Of a stretch of DNA of 34,568 nucleotides, positions 19,996 to 30,353 are shown in pieces. Source of the DNA: an uncultured Pseudomonas sp. (GTDB lineage: Bacteria; Pseudomonadota; Gammaproteobacteria; Pseudomonadales; Pseudomonadaceae); contig NZ_CAMPHV010000051.1 of NCBI RefSeq assembly GCF_946886105.1, forward strand, positions 1 to 34,568, read 5' to 3'. Numbering within the stretch: position 1 is the first letter of the stretch; the number at the start of each line of letters is the position of its first letter. A program made the translations under genes and the position numbers. The notes under the pieces were generated by a model. The model had not been told where the DNA came from. It saw only the letters and a program-made list of their open reading frames with translations, and searched no databases.

Positions 19996-21357
19996 TTATT
20001 TACAACCCGCCACGCAACCCGCCTCCGGCCCCGGATAGACCGGTGCGAAACCGCCGCCGGGGGTGCGGAAGTTGGTGGTCTGGCCCTGATACAAGCGCGC
20101 GGCCACCCATTGCACCTCGCCGTCGTAGGCGTAGTCGCGCAGATCGAATTTCAAAGCCGGCGCCTCGCTCGACATCACCCGCTGCCCCGGCAACACCAGG
20201 GCCTGGGCCACGTAGTCACCGGCCAGGATTTCCTGCCAAACGCGCTGGGTTAGTTTGTCACCGCGATAAGCCGCGCGGCTGCCATAGCCAGCGCAGGGCT
20301 TGAAGAACAACCGTTTGCGCTCGCGCCATAGGCGCTCGGCATTCTCCGGCGAAACCACTTCGGTATGCGGAATCGCCGCCAGCAGCAACGCCTGAACCTC
20401 CTCGGGCACGCCAAGCGCCTGCAACTGCGCGGCATCGCTGAGCAATGCCAGGTTGCGTTTATCGGCATACAGGGCATGGGCCTGCGGATGCGGCGTCAGC
20501 AGCGTCGCCTGCTCCATATAAGCCTGGCGCAGAGTGGCGTTGGCGGGTTGGTCGAGGGCGAAGTCGGTCAGGCGGTTGTACACCAGGTCGATGGCCAGTT
20601 CGCCGTGCCAAAGCACCCCGTCGCACAAGCTCAATTCGCCGGGGTCGGCGATCACCGCCTGCAAACCCTGGCGCTGGAACAGCTGCTGGAACAGCAGGAA
20701 CTCCGGGTAGAGGTATTGCTGCTGCGGCGCCTCGTCGACGATGGCGATGCTGCGCAGCGGCCGTTCATGGCCCGCCAATGTCCACTCCTGCTGGAACATC
20801 GCGATGATCCCCGCCTCGAGGGATTCGGCGCGCATCGCCGGCGGCAGCAACTGTTCGATGGCCGGACAACAGGCGCGCTGCGCCCGCGCCAGCACCGCGT
20901 TGAGCATCGCCCCACCGGCATTGCTGTTGATCTCGATCAGACCGAAAGCGCCCTCAGTGACGTGGAAGTCATACCCGAAGAACACCCCCTTGGCGCCGCC
21001 CGGATTCTGCCGGGCGATGGCCGGCGAACGGGCCAAAACCAGCTCGCGATAGGCCGGCAGGGCCACCACAGATTCGATCGCACTTATCACCTCAGCCATC
21101 CGCTGCAGATGCGCCGGAGCAATGAATACCGGATGGGCTGCGAACAGATAGGGGCAACGCTGCTGGACCAGTTCGAACAGGCCGGGCTGGCCGAGGGACG
21201 ATTCCAGGGCATCGCGCAGCGCCGCGCTGTCCAGGCTGATGCAGAAACAGCGGCTGTTCAGCGCCTCGATGGACACGCCGGCGAGGGACGCGGCGGCCTC
21301 GGAGCAGGAGAGAAAATCCGCATCCTGCTCCAGCAGGGGTGTAACGAAGTCGGTCAT
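19996..21357 (-). CDS. Circularly permuted ATP-grasp-like protein
   Basis: A 453-residue cytoplasmic protein that I cannot name. It carries ATP-grasp features in a permuted order: an acidic metal-binding type stretch, GLIEINSNAGG (139-149), comes early, whereas a lysine and glycine-rich loop, FFKPCAGYGSRAAYRG (351-366), comes late. After it follow FDLRDYAYDGEVQW (404-417) and QTTNFRTPGGGFAPVY (426-441). An ATP-dependent carboxylate-amine or peptide ligase is the likely chemistry; substrates are unknown. It is co-oriented with zwf-pgl-eda, 99 nt after eda, with no terminator visible in between, and convergent on arsJ. It ends in three cysteines spread over the last residues (GCVAGCK), and its ribosome site is weak. 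Confidence 0.72.
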   Translation of the reverse strand: MTDFVTPLLEQDADFLSCSEAAASLAGVSIEALNSRCFCISLDSAALRDALESSLGQPGLFELVQQRCPYLFAAHPVFIAPAHLQRMAEVISAIESVVALPAYRELVLARSPAIARQNPGGAKGVFFGYDFHVTEGAFGLIEINSNAGGAMLNAVLARAQRACCPAIEQLLPPAMRAESLEAGIIAMFQQEWTLAGHERPLRSIAIVDEAPQQQYLYPEFLLFQQLFQRQGLQAVIADPGELSLCDGVLWHGELAIDLVYNRLTDFALDQPANATLRQAYMEQATLLTPHPQAHALYADKRNLALLSDAAQLQALGVPEEVQALLLAAIPHTEVVSPENAERLWRERKRLFFKPCAGYGSRAAYRGDKLTQRVWQEILAGDYVAQALVLPGQRVMSSEAPALKFDLRDYAYDGEVQWVAARLYQGQTTNFRTPGGGFAPVYPGPEAGCVAGCK

Positions 21358-21456
21358 ATCGAGGGTCCACTTGGGCGCGACTGGCGGGAGCCGAAGACGC
21401 CTTGGTTGCGGCGCACAGCGAGCGCCAGCATAAACCAGGAACCCACGAGCGGGCGA

Positions 21457-22143
21457 TCAGCCCAGCAGCTGCAACGCCTCGCTGCTGCACTGCTGGATAC
21501 GCGCCCAATCGCCCTGTTTGACCCACTCGCTGTCGAACATCCAGGTGCCGCCGACGCACATCACGTTGGGCAGGGCCATGTAGCGCTGCAGATTGTCCGG
21601 GTTGATGCCGCCGGTGGGACAGAATTTCACCCCGACGAAGGGGCCGCCCAGGGCTTTCAGCGCCGCGGTGCCGCCGCAGACTTCGGCGGGGAACAACTTG
21701 AAGCGGCGATAGCCGAGGGCATAACCGAGCATGATTTCCGAGGCGCTGCTGACGCCGGGCAACAGGGGCACATCGCTCTCCAGGCTGGCCTCGAGCAATT
21801 CGCGGGTCGAACCGGGGGTGACGATAAATTGCGCGCCCGCCTCGATGGCAGCGCTGAGCATCTGCCGGTCGAGCACGGTGCCGGCGCCGACGCAGAGTTC
21901 CGGGCGCTGCTCGCGCAGTTGGCGGATGGCGGTCAGGCCATGGGCCGAACGCAGGGTGATTTCCAATACGCTGAGGCCGCCGGCGGCCAGGGCATCGGCC
22001 AACGGCAATATGTCCTGTTCGCGGGCGATGGTGATCACCGGCATGATCCGCGCGCGGGCGCAGATGCTGTCGATCTGGGCGATTTTTTCCGCCATGCGGG
22101 CTTGCGGGTTACCGGCTGGGCTGGTCTTTGCTTGGTTGATCAT
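21457..22143 (-). CDS. eda: KDPG aldolase (2-dehydro-3-deoxyphosphogluconate aldolase)
   Basis: Last enzyme of the Entner-Doudoroff pathway, splitting KDPG into pyruvate and glyceraldehyde-3-phosphate. In 228 residues, Glu61 in LEITLR and the Schiff-base Lys149 in RRFKLFPAE correspond to the catalytic pair, with VGAGT and KFCPTGGI as substrate loops. It follows pgl by 18 nt, with AAGGA upstream of its ATG, in the zwf-pgl-eda order typical of Pseudomonas. Confidence 0.96.
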   Translation of the reverse strand: MINQAKTSPAGNPQARMAEKIAQIDSICARARIMPVITIAREQDILPLADALAAGGLSVLEITLRSAHGLTAIRQLREQRPELCVGAGTVLDRQMLSAAIEAGAQFIVTPGSTRELLEASLESDVPLLPGVSSASEIMLGYALGYRRFKLFPAEVCGGTAALKALGGPFVGVKFCPTGGINPDNLQRYMALPNVMCVGGTWMFDSEWVKQGDWARIQQCSSEALQLLG

Positions 22144-22161
22144 AAGGCTGGTCCTTCGGGC

Positions 22162-22861
22162 CTAAGGGCACCAGTAAATCTCAAGAGGGGAACGTAAAAA
22201 GGCGCGAATCGGCATGCTCGCCACGTCTTCGCATGTCAGGGCCCGGCTCAGCGTCTGCAGCTTGCTCGAACCCTGGATGGCCAGCAGCGGCAGACGGGCG
22301 GTGGCCAGCAACGACAGGGTCATGCTCAGGCGCTGACGCGGCACGCTCGGCGCTTGCATCGGCAGGCAACGCTGCGGGCAATCGATGCGCAGGGCCTCGT
22401 GCAGATTCGGGCTTTGCGGGAATAACGATGCGGTATGACCGTCGTCGCCCATGCCCAGCACCAGTACGTCGATCGGCGGCAGTTCGGCGAGCGCCTGATT
22501 GGCCAGCAGCGCCGCCTTTTCGAGGCTCTCGGCGGCCTGATACAAGCCGATAAAGCGCGCCGCCGCGGCCGGGCCACGTAACAGATGGCGACGCACCAAA
22601 CCTTCGTTGCTGTCGGCATGGCTGACCGGCACCCAGCGCTCGTCGGCCAGGCTGATCACCACCTGCGCCCAGGGCAGCTCCTGTTTGGCCAGGCATTCGA
22701 AAAACGCCACTGGGCTGCGCCCGCCGGACACCACCAGGGTCGCGACGCCATGGCTGTCGATCGCCGCGCGCAACGTTGTCGCCACCGCATTGGCCAGGTC
22801 TTGCGCCAGGTGTTTGGCGTCGCTGTGGCTGCGCGCCAACACGCCTATCGGTAAGTCGAGT

Positions 22862-22875
<14 letters not shown>
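22162..22875 (-). CDS. pgl: 6-phosphogluconolactonase
   Basis: Hydrolyses 6-phosphogluconolactone from Zwf to 6-phosphogluconate. The 237-residue product shows [17 protein letters not shown] and [14 protein letters not shown], the family signatures. I prefer the ATG at 22875 because GGAGG sits 7 nt upstream; a start 15 nt earlier would overlap that site. The gene overlaps the 3' end of zwf by 14 nt, so the two are likely translationally coupled. Confidence 0.95.
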
Positions 22876-24331
<1,456 letters not shown>

Positions 24332-24394
24332 GATGTACTTTCTTTTATCAAGTTAAGCTAGAAATACCCGGATTCAGCGGAAATATCAAGGCAA

Positions 24395-24417
24395 AATGTA
24401 GTAATAAAAACAACATT
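24395..24417. promoter_or_regulatory. Candidate HexR operator
   Basis: AATGTAGT-N7-ACAACATT is an inverted repeat with 7 of 8 bases symmetric per arm, close to the HexR consensus TTGT-N7/8-ACAA. It lies in the zwf-hexR divergent gap, where HexR binds in P. putida. KDPG would release the repressor. Confidence 0.7.
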
Positions 24418-24535
24418 TAGCCAATTTTAACTTTAGAGTGGTCGCAACCATGGGCCATCAGTACGATAGGCCGACATTTTTACCGTCAAGCCAAGAAGCC
24501 GTCTCGCATGAGCCCACGGCTTCCAAGGAAGCAAT

Positions 24536-25405
24536 ATGGACCGCGTGCGCAACCTACTCGAGCAGATCCAGGGTCGTCTCGACAGCCTGAACAAGGCCGA
24601 ACGCAAAGTCGCCGAAGTGATTCTGCGCGACCCTCAGACCGCTACCCGCTTCAGCATTGCCGCCCTCGCGCAGGCCGCCCTGGTCAGCGAACCGACGGTC
24701 AATCGCTTCTGCCGCTCGTTCGGCGTCAGCGGTTACCCGGAGCTGAAGATGCAGCTGGCGCAAAGCCTGGCCAGCGGCGCGGCCTATGTCAGCCGCGCGG
24801 TGGAAGCCGACGATGCGCCCGAAGCCTATACGCGCAAGATTTTCGGCAGCGCCATTGCTTCCTTGGACAGTGCTTGCCAGGCCATCGATCCACAAATGAT
24901 CAGTCGCGCGGTCGACCTGTTGATCCAGGCGCGGCAAATCCACTTCTTCGGCCTCGGCGCCTCGGCCCCGGTGGCGCTGGATGCACAGCATAAATTCTTC
25001 CGCTTCAACCTCGCCGTTTCGGCCCACGCCGATGTGTTGATGCAGCGCATGCTGGCCTCGGTGGCGCACACTGGTGACCTGTTCGTGATCATTTCCTACA
25101 CCGGGCGCACCCGCGAGCTGGTCGAAGTCGCGCAACTGGCCCGCGAGAACGGCGCCTCGGTGCTCGGCCTCACCGCCGCCGGCTCGCCCCTGGCCCTGGC
25201 CAGCACCCTGAGCCTGAACATCCCGCTGCCGGAAGACACCGACATCTACATGCCGATGACCTCGCGAATCATCCAGCTCACCGTACTCGACGTGCTCGCC
25301 ACCGGCGTCACCCTGCGCCGCGGCGTGGACTTCCAACCGCACCTGCGCAAGATCAAGGAAAGCCTCAACGCCAGCCGCTACCCGTTGAATGAAGAGCCGA
25401 TGTAG
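24536..25405 (+). CDS. hexR: RpiR-family repressor HexR
   Basis: Represses Entner-Doudoroff genes until KDPG binds. The 289 residues have an N-terminal RpiR-type helix-turn-helix (about 1-80, [20 protein letters not shown]) and a C-terminal SIS sugar-phosphate domain (about 120-260; [20 protein letters not shown] and [19 protein letters not shown]). AAGGAAG precedes the ATG. It is divergent from zwf across about 200 nt that contain the likely operator, giving autoregulation as well. A dense repeat block follows its stop. Confidence 0.95.
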   Translation: MDRVRNLLEQIQGRLDSLNKAERKVAEVILRDPQTATRFSIAALAQAALVSEPTVNRFCRSFGVSGYPELKMQLAQSLASGAAYVSRAVEADDAPEAYTRKIFGSAIASLDSACQAIDPQMISRAVDLLIQARQIHFFGLGASAPVALDAQHKFFRFNLAVSAHADVLMQRMLASVAHTGDLFVIISYTGRTRELVEVAQLARENGASVLGLTAAGSPLALASTLSLNIPLPEDTDIYMPMTSRIIQLTVLDVLATGVTLRRGVDFQPHLRKIKESLNASRYPLNEEPM

Positions 25406-25450
25406 TTCGCCGAAAGCCGATTCTATGTTTATCCGCAAGGCCGCGACCTC

Positions 25451-25527
25451 GTAGGGTGGATGACGCTTCACCCATCCACCAACTGCGATGGTGAATGAAA
25501 AAGACGTCAGCTACGCACCCCGATCCA
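25451..25527. repeat. Repeat copy, GTAGGGTGGATGACGC type
   Basis: Starts GTAGGGTGGATGACGCTTCA and is nearly identical through CGATCCA to the copy at 34455-34537, about 9 kb away; it lacks the closing CCCTAC arm and runs directly into the next repeat. The whole 25406-25802 stretch is made of such repeats and holds no gene that I can see. Confidence 0.85.
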
Positions 25528-25531
25528 GGTC

Positions 25532-25630
25532 GTAGGTTGGGTTGAGGAGCGCAGCGACGAAGCCCAACGGCAATCTCGCGGATCACATTGTTGCGCCTTG
25601 TTGGGCTTCGCATAGCTCAGCCCAACCTAC
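25532..25630. repeat. Palindromic repeat, GTAGGTTGGG type
   Basis: Starts GTAGGTTGGG and ends CCCAACCTAC, with internal GCGACGAAGCCCAAC and GTTGGGCTTCGC arms. It is a second copy of the element at 5224-5348. Confidence 0.85.
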
Positions 25631-25638
25631 CCTCCGCC

Positions 25639-25664
25639 CCTATCTCAGGCACGCCCAATAACAG
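25639..25664. repeat. Direct repeat of the EIIB-like gene 3' end (copy 1)
   Basis: This 26-bp segment matches 25822-25847 at 22 of 26 positions, and all four differences are transitions. The second copy is inside the 3' end of the EIIB-like gene. The two bracket the repeats at 25668-25738 and 25786-25806. Confidence 0.7.
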
Positions 25665-25667
25665 CAC

Positions 25668-25738
25668 GTAGCCTGGGTTGAGCGCAGCGATACCCAGGGC
25701 GCCGATACCCGGGTATCGCTTCGCTCAACCCGGGCTAC
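25668..25738. repeat. Palindromic repeat, GTAGCCTGGGTTGAGC type
   Basis: GTAGCCTGGGTTGAGCGCAG at the left pairs with CTTCGCTCAACCCGGGCTAC at the right with few mismatches; GATACCC and GGGTATC pair inside. A half copy is at 18629-18659. Confidence 0.85.
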
Positions 25739-25785
25739 CATTGGGTGACTTTGATCGTTCCCACATTGAGGCGTCGAACCGCCCC

Positions 25786-25806
25786 CCCGGATTGCATCCG
25801 GGCTAC
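25786..25806. repeat. Half copy of the GTAGCCTGGATGCAATCC repeat
   Basis: Reads CCCGGATTGCATCCGGGCTAC (as two joined blocks), the right arm of the family seen whole at 12213-12292 and starting again at 34546. It overlaps the last codon and stop of the EIIB-like gene. Confidence 0.7.
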
Positions 25807-26105
25807 GACGGCGTTGCGGCTCCTGCCTCAGGCACACCCAATAGCAGATGAAACACCCCATCCGGCAGGGTCATCAAGGCAGGCACGCCGGCCTCGCGCA
25901 GGGCGTTTTCCTGGAGCAGAGCAGCGTCGCGCAGTTCCACGCGCACGCGGGTCAGGGCCACCGGTTGGCAGGATTTCAGGTTGGCCGCGCCGCCCAGGGC
26001 GGCCAGCATGGCCGGGGAAATCGCCGCCGGCACAGCGTGGCTTTCGTCCTGCACCAGATCCGGGGTCAGGGCATTCCAGAACCAATCGCCGATTCGCTCA
26101 AACAT
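25803..26105 (-). CDS. EIIB-like PTS protein lacking the phospho-cysteine
   Basis: A 100-residue protein resembling the EIIB domain of the glucose PTS family: VALTRVRVELRD (49-60) aligns with the EIIB active-site strand, and GVPALMTLPDGVFHLLLG (about 74-91) with its C-terminal part. The residue aligned with the phosphorylated Cys is Ala50; the only Cys is at 46, four positions away. By contrast TreP has the normal AHCVTRLRL. The start overlaps the end of the EIIA-HPr-EI gene by 8 nt, with GGAG upstream, so it is coupled to it. It cannot pass phosphate in the usual way and may be regulatory or structural. Its last codons run into an intergenic repeat, so the C terminus may have been remodelled. 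Confidence 0.7.
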   Translation of the reverse strand: MFERIGDWFWNALTPDLVQDESHAVPAAISPAMLAALGGAANLKSCQPVALTRVRVELRDAALLQENALREAGVPALMTLPDGVFHLLLGVPEAGAATPS

Positions 26106-28638
26106 ATTCCACACTCCTTTCGATAACACTCTGGCTGGCGGCCAGCAGACGCTGGCGCACCTGGGCGCTGGTACCCAGGGCCAGGATCTCCTCGGCCAAG
26201 GCGCGGCAGTCGCCCATATGCTGGCGGCGTACCGCGGCCTTGATCGCCGGTATCGCCGGCACGCTGACCGACAGTTCGTCCACTCCCAGCCCGAGCAGCA
26301 GCGGCACCGCCAACGGTTCCGAGGCCAGGCCACCGCATAGGCCGACCCATTTGCCATGGGCGCGGGCACCGCGCACCGTCAGTTCGATCAGGCGCAACAC
26401 GCCAGGGTGCAAGGCATCGGCCTGAGCCGCCAACCGCGGGTGGCCGCGATCCATGGCCAGGCAGTATTGGGTCAGGTCGTTGGTGCCGATGGAGAAGAAG
26501 TCCACCTCGGCGGCGAACTGCTCGGCGAGCAGCGCGGCGGCCGGCACCTCAACCATAATGCCGAGCTGCGGCAACTGGCCGACGCCCAGGGCCGCAGCCT
26601 CCTGTTCGAGCATGCCGCGCACCTCACGCAGCTCCTCGAGGCTCGCGACCATCGGCAGCATCAGGTGCAGACGGCTCAGCCCAGCCGCGCCGAGTACCGC
26701 GCGCAATTGAGTGCGCAACAGCTCCGGGCGCTGCAAACACAGGCGAATCCCGCGCATGCCGAGGAAAGGGTTTTCCTCGGCCGCCATGGGCACATAGGAC
26801 AAGGGCTTGTCGCCGCCGACATCCAGGGTGCGCACCACCAGATTGCGCTCAGGGCCCAGGGTCGCGGCGATGGCACGGTAGGTCACGCGTTGTTCGGCCT
26901 CATCCGGCGCGGCCTCGCGTTGCAGATAGAGAAACTCCGAACGCAACAGACCGACGCCCTCGCCGCCCAGGCTCAGCGCCTGCTGCACTTCCTCCAGCGA
27001 GGCGACGTTGGCCGAGACCTCGATGCGGCACCCGTCGCGGGTTGTCGCCGGCTGCAACGCGGCGTCCCGCTCCTGGTGCTGGCGTTGTTTATCGGCACGC
27101 TGGCGAGTCAGCAGCCCCTCGACCTCGGCGGCGCTCGGCGCCACCCGTAGCAAGCCAGCGTTGCCGTCGAGCAATATCGGGGTGCCATTGGCCAGCGTCA
27201 GCACCTCGGCCGGCAAGCCGCACAACGCCGGGATATTCAAGGCGCGGGCGAGGATCGCCACATGGCTGGTCGGCCCGCCGCCGACCGTGACCAGGCCCAG
27301 CACCTTGCCGGTATCCAGACTGGCAGTCTGCGAGGGGCTCAGTTGCTCGGCGATCAGAATGCTCTGCTCGGGCAACTGCAAAGGCCCTTCCGCCACACCC
27401 AGTAGGCAGCTGGCGACGCGACGGCCGACGTCGCGCAGGTCCTGGGCGCGCTCGGCGAGCAAGGCGCTATGCAGCGCGGCGAGTCGCTCGGCGCTGGCAA
27501 CGCAGGCGCTATGCCAGGCGAACGCCGCGCTTTTGCCGCGAGCGATCAGGGCTTCGGTCTGCTCCAGCAGGTCGGGGTCTTCGAGCAATTCCTGATGCGC
27601 CTGGAAGATTTCCGCCTGCGGCCCGCCGGCTTGCGCCAGGCGCATGGCGGCCAGCTGCTCCCAGGCCGCGCCGAGCCCCTGACGCAGGTTCTGCCGTTCG
27701 GCCGTTTCGCCCTGCCCTTGCTCGTCGAACTGCAAATCCGGTTCGGCGATCTGCACCACCCGGCCCAAGGCCAACCCTGGCGAAGCGCAAACGCCGCGCA
27801 GCTCACCATCGTTGGTGTCGACTGTTACCTCGGGCTTGCCTGCCGCGGGCGCAGGCTCGGCAGCCGCCGAATCTTCGCCGCAGCCCTCGGCGATCAATTG
27901 GCGCAAGCGCGCTAGCGCCTGTTCGGCATCGGCGCCGACCGCGCGCACTTCCAGCACATCGCCGCAGGCGACTTCCAGGGCCATGATCGCCACCAGCGAC
28001 TTGGCGTTGGCCTCGCCGTCGCCCTTGTGCAAGGTGATACGGGCGGCGAAGCCCTTGGCCGCATGCGCCAGCGTGGCTGCCGGTCTTGCGTGCAGGCCGC
28101 TGTGGTTAGGCACAACCACCGCGCCGAACAACTGCGGCGTACCTTCTTCCGGCGACGCTTGCTCGGCGTCCTCGGTCGCAGCCAAGGTCAGCCGCAGCAC
28201 CGGCTGGCCGCATTCGACCAGGCCGGTTTCCGGGGTGTAGGCGCTGACCTGCTCGCCATTGACCACCAGCATCTGGGTCAACAGGCTGCGCGCGTTCTGG
28301 GCGATGGCGTCGGCGTCGAACTCGATCAACGGCTGTCCCGCCGCCACCTGTTCGCCGCTCTGAACCAGGCAACGAAAACCCGCGCCTTGCAGTTGCACGG
28401 TATCCAGACCGATATGCATCAGCACTTCGACGCCGGCCTCGCCAACCAGGCTCAGGGCATGCCCGGAGGCCTGCAGGACCTTACCGGCCATGGGCGCGCA
28501 GAGGGTTTGCGAAGTCGGGTCGATGGAAATGCCATCGCCGACCAGCTTGCCGGCGAACACCGGGTCGGGTACGGCCTCGAGCGGCACCAGCAACCCCGAG
28601 AGGGGCGCCAGCAGTACCAGGGTTTGATTTGCGGACAT
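26098..28638 (-). CDS. PTS EIIA-HPr-EI fusion phosphotransferase
   Basis: One 846-residue protein holding the general PTS parts plus EIIA. EIIA of the glucose type (about 1-150) has His60 and His75 (LMHIGLDTVQL); HPr (about 170-255) has His183 in NHSGLHARPAA; EI (about 275-846) has His459 in GGGPTSHVAIL, GTNDLTQYCLAMDRG and a late Cys in LCGGLASEP. Phosphate moves from PEP through these to the EIIB domain of a permease. TreP has only B and C domains, so this protein is the probable donor for trehalose uptake. The same layout is called NagF where it serves N-acetylglucosamine. AGGTGA precedes the ATG. Confidence 0.93.
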   Translation of the reverse strand: MSANQTLVLLAPLSGLLVPLEAVPDPVFAGKLVGDGISIDPTSQTLCAPMAGKVLQASGHALSLVGEAGVEVLMHIGLDTVQLQGAGFRCLVQSGEQVAAGQPLIEFDADAIAQNARSLLTQMLVVNGEQVSAYTPETGLVECGQPVLRLTLAATEDAEQASPEEGTPQLFGAVVVPNHSGLHARPAATLAHAAKGFAARITLHKGDGEANAKSLVAIMALEVACGDVLEVRAVGADAEQALARLRQLIAEGCGEDSAAAEPAPAAGKPEVTVDTNDGELRGVCASPGLALGRVVQIAEPDLQFDEQGQGETAERQNLRQGLGAAWEQLAAMRLAQAGGPQAEIFQAHQELLEDPDLLEQTEALIARGKSAAFAWHSACVASAERLAALHSALLAERAQDLRDVGRRVASCLLGVAEGPLQLPEQSILIAEQLSPSQTASLDTGKVLGLVTVGGGPTSHVAILARALNIPALCGLPAEVLTLANGTPILLDGNAGLLRVAPSAAEVEGLLTRQRADKQRQHQERDAALQPATTRDGCRIEVSANVASLEEVQQALSLGGEGVGLLRSEFLYLQREAAPDEAEQRVTYRAIAATLGPERNLVVRTLDVGGDKPLSYVPMAAEENPFLGMRGIRLCLQRPELLRTQLRAVLGAAGLSRLHLMLPMVASLEELREVRGMLEQEAAALGVGQLPQLGIMVEVPAAALLAEQFAAEVDFFSIGTNDLTQYCLAMDRGHPRLAAQADALHPGVLRLIELTVRGARAHGKWVGLCGGLASEPLAVPLLLGLGVDELSVSVPAIPAIKAAVRRQHMGDCRALAEEILALGTSAQVRQRLLAASQSVIERSVEYV

Positions 28639-28662
28639 TGCATCACCTGCTGTAGTTCTTGT

Positions 28663-28825
28663 TTGGCTATGTACCAGTTAAGCGTTGCCTGGATGCCTGG
28701 AGGAGAACAACGCTACTTGCAAAGGCCGCAATCTGTAGGGTGCGCTGTGCGCGCCCACTCAGGCGACGAATTGCTGGTGCGCGCGGCGCACCCTACGACT
28801 TGGCTATGTACCCATTACCTGTTGC
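28663..28825. repeat. Pair of 26-bp direct repeats bracketing a palindrome
   Basis: TTGGCTATGTACC occurs at 28663-28675 and again at 28800-28812. The match continues imperfectly for 13 more bases, giving 21 of 26 identical. The copies bracket the repeat at 28735-28796, upstream of the EIIA-HPr-EI gene. Confidence 0.65.
28735..28796. repeat. Palindromic repeat, GTAGGGTGCGC type
   Basis: GTAGGGTGCGC at the left is the complement of GCGCACCCTAC at the right, with further GCGCGC pairing inside. It lies in the 434-nt gap between the porin and the EIIA-HPr-EI gene. Confidence 0.8.
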
Positions 28826-28836
28826 ACACCGTTTTT

Positions 28837-28999
28837 GTAGGGTGGGTTAGTGGCGCTGAGCCGGGTTTAGGCGGCCACTTCTGAGTCCGAGCGCCACGTA
28901 ACCCACCAAGCGATGATCGGTTTAGCCCCATGGTGGGTTACGGCGCAACAGACCAAGTATCAACTCATAGCCCGTGGTTATGCGCCTAACCCACCCTAC
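28837..28999. repeat. Double palindromic repeat, GTAGGGTGGGTTA type
   Basis: Two hairpins in a row: GGTGGGTTAGTGGCGCT pairs with AGCGCCACGTAACCCACC (28837-28908), and GGTGGGTTACGGCGCA with TGCGCCTAACCCACC (28932-28999). The outermost GTAGGGTGGG and CCCACCCTAC also pair. The 28639-29072 gap holds only these repeats and the direct repeat pair; I see no gene there. Confidence 0.8.
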
Positions 29000-29072
29000 G
29001 AATGACGCCACCCTTGGCATCGTCTCGACGGTCCAAAGTGCCTCAACAGATAACGAGCAAACAGCCTTTTGC

Positions 29073-30353
<1,281 letters not shown>

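Noticed and set aside
25451..25806. CRISPR-like array
   Set aside because: The repeats are different palindromic families with irregular spacing, not identical short repeats with unique spacers.
25640..25861. 73-residue minus-strand frame with internal CYWACLR/CYWVCLR repeats
   Set aside because: It runs through intergenic repeats in a frame different from the EIIB-like gene; the repeated text is the 26-bp direct repeat, not a protein.
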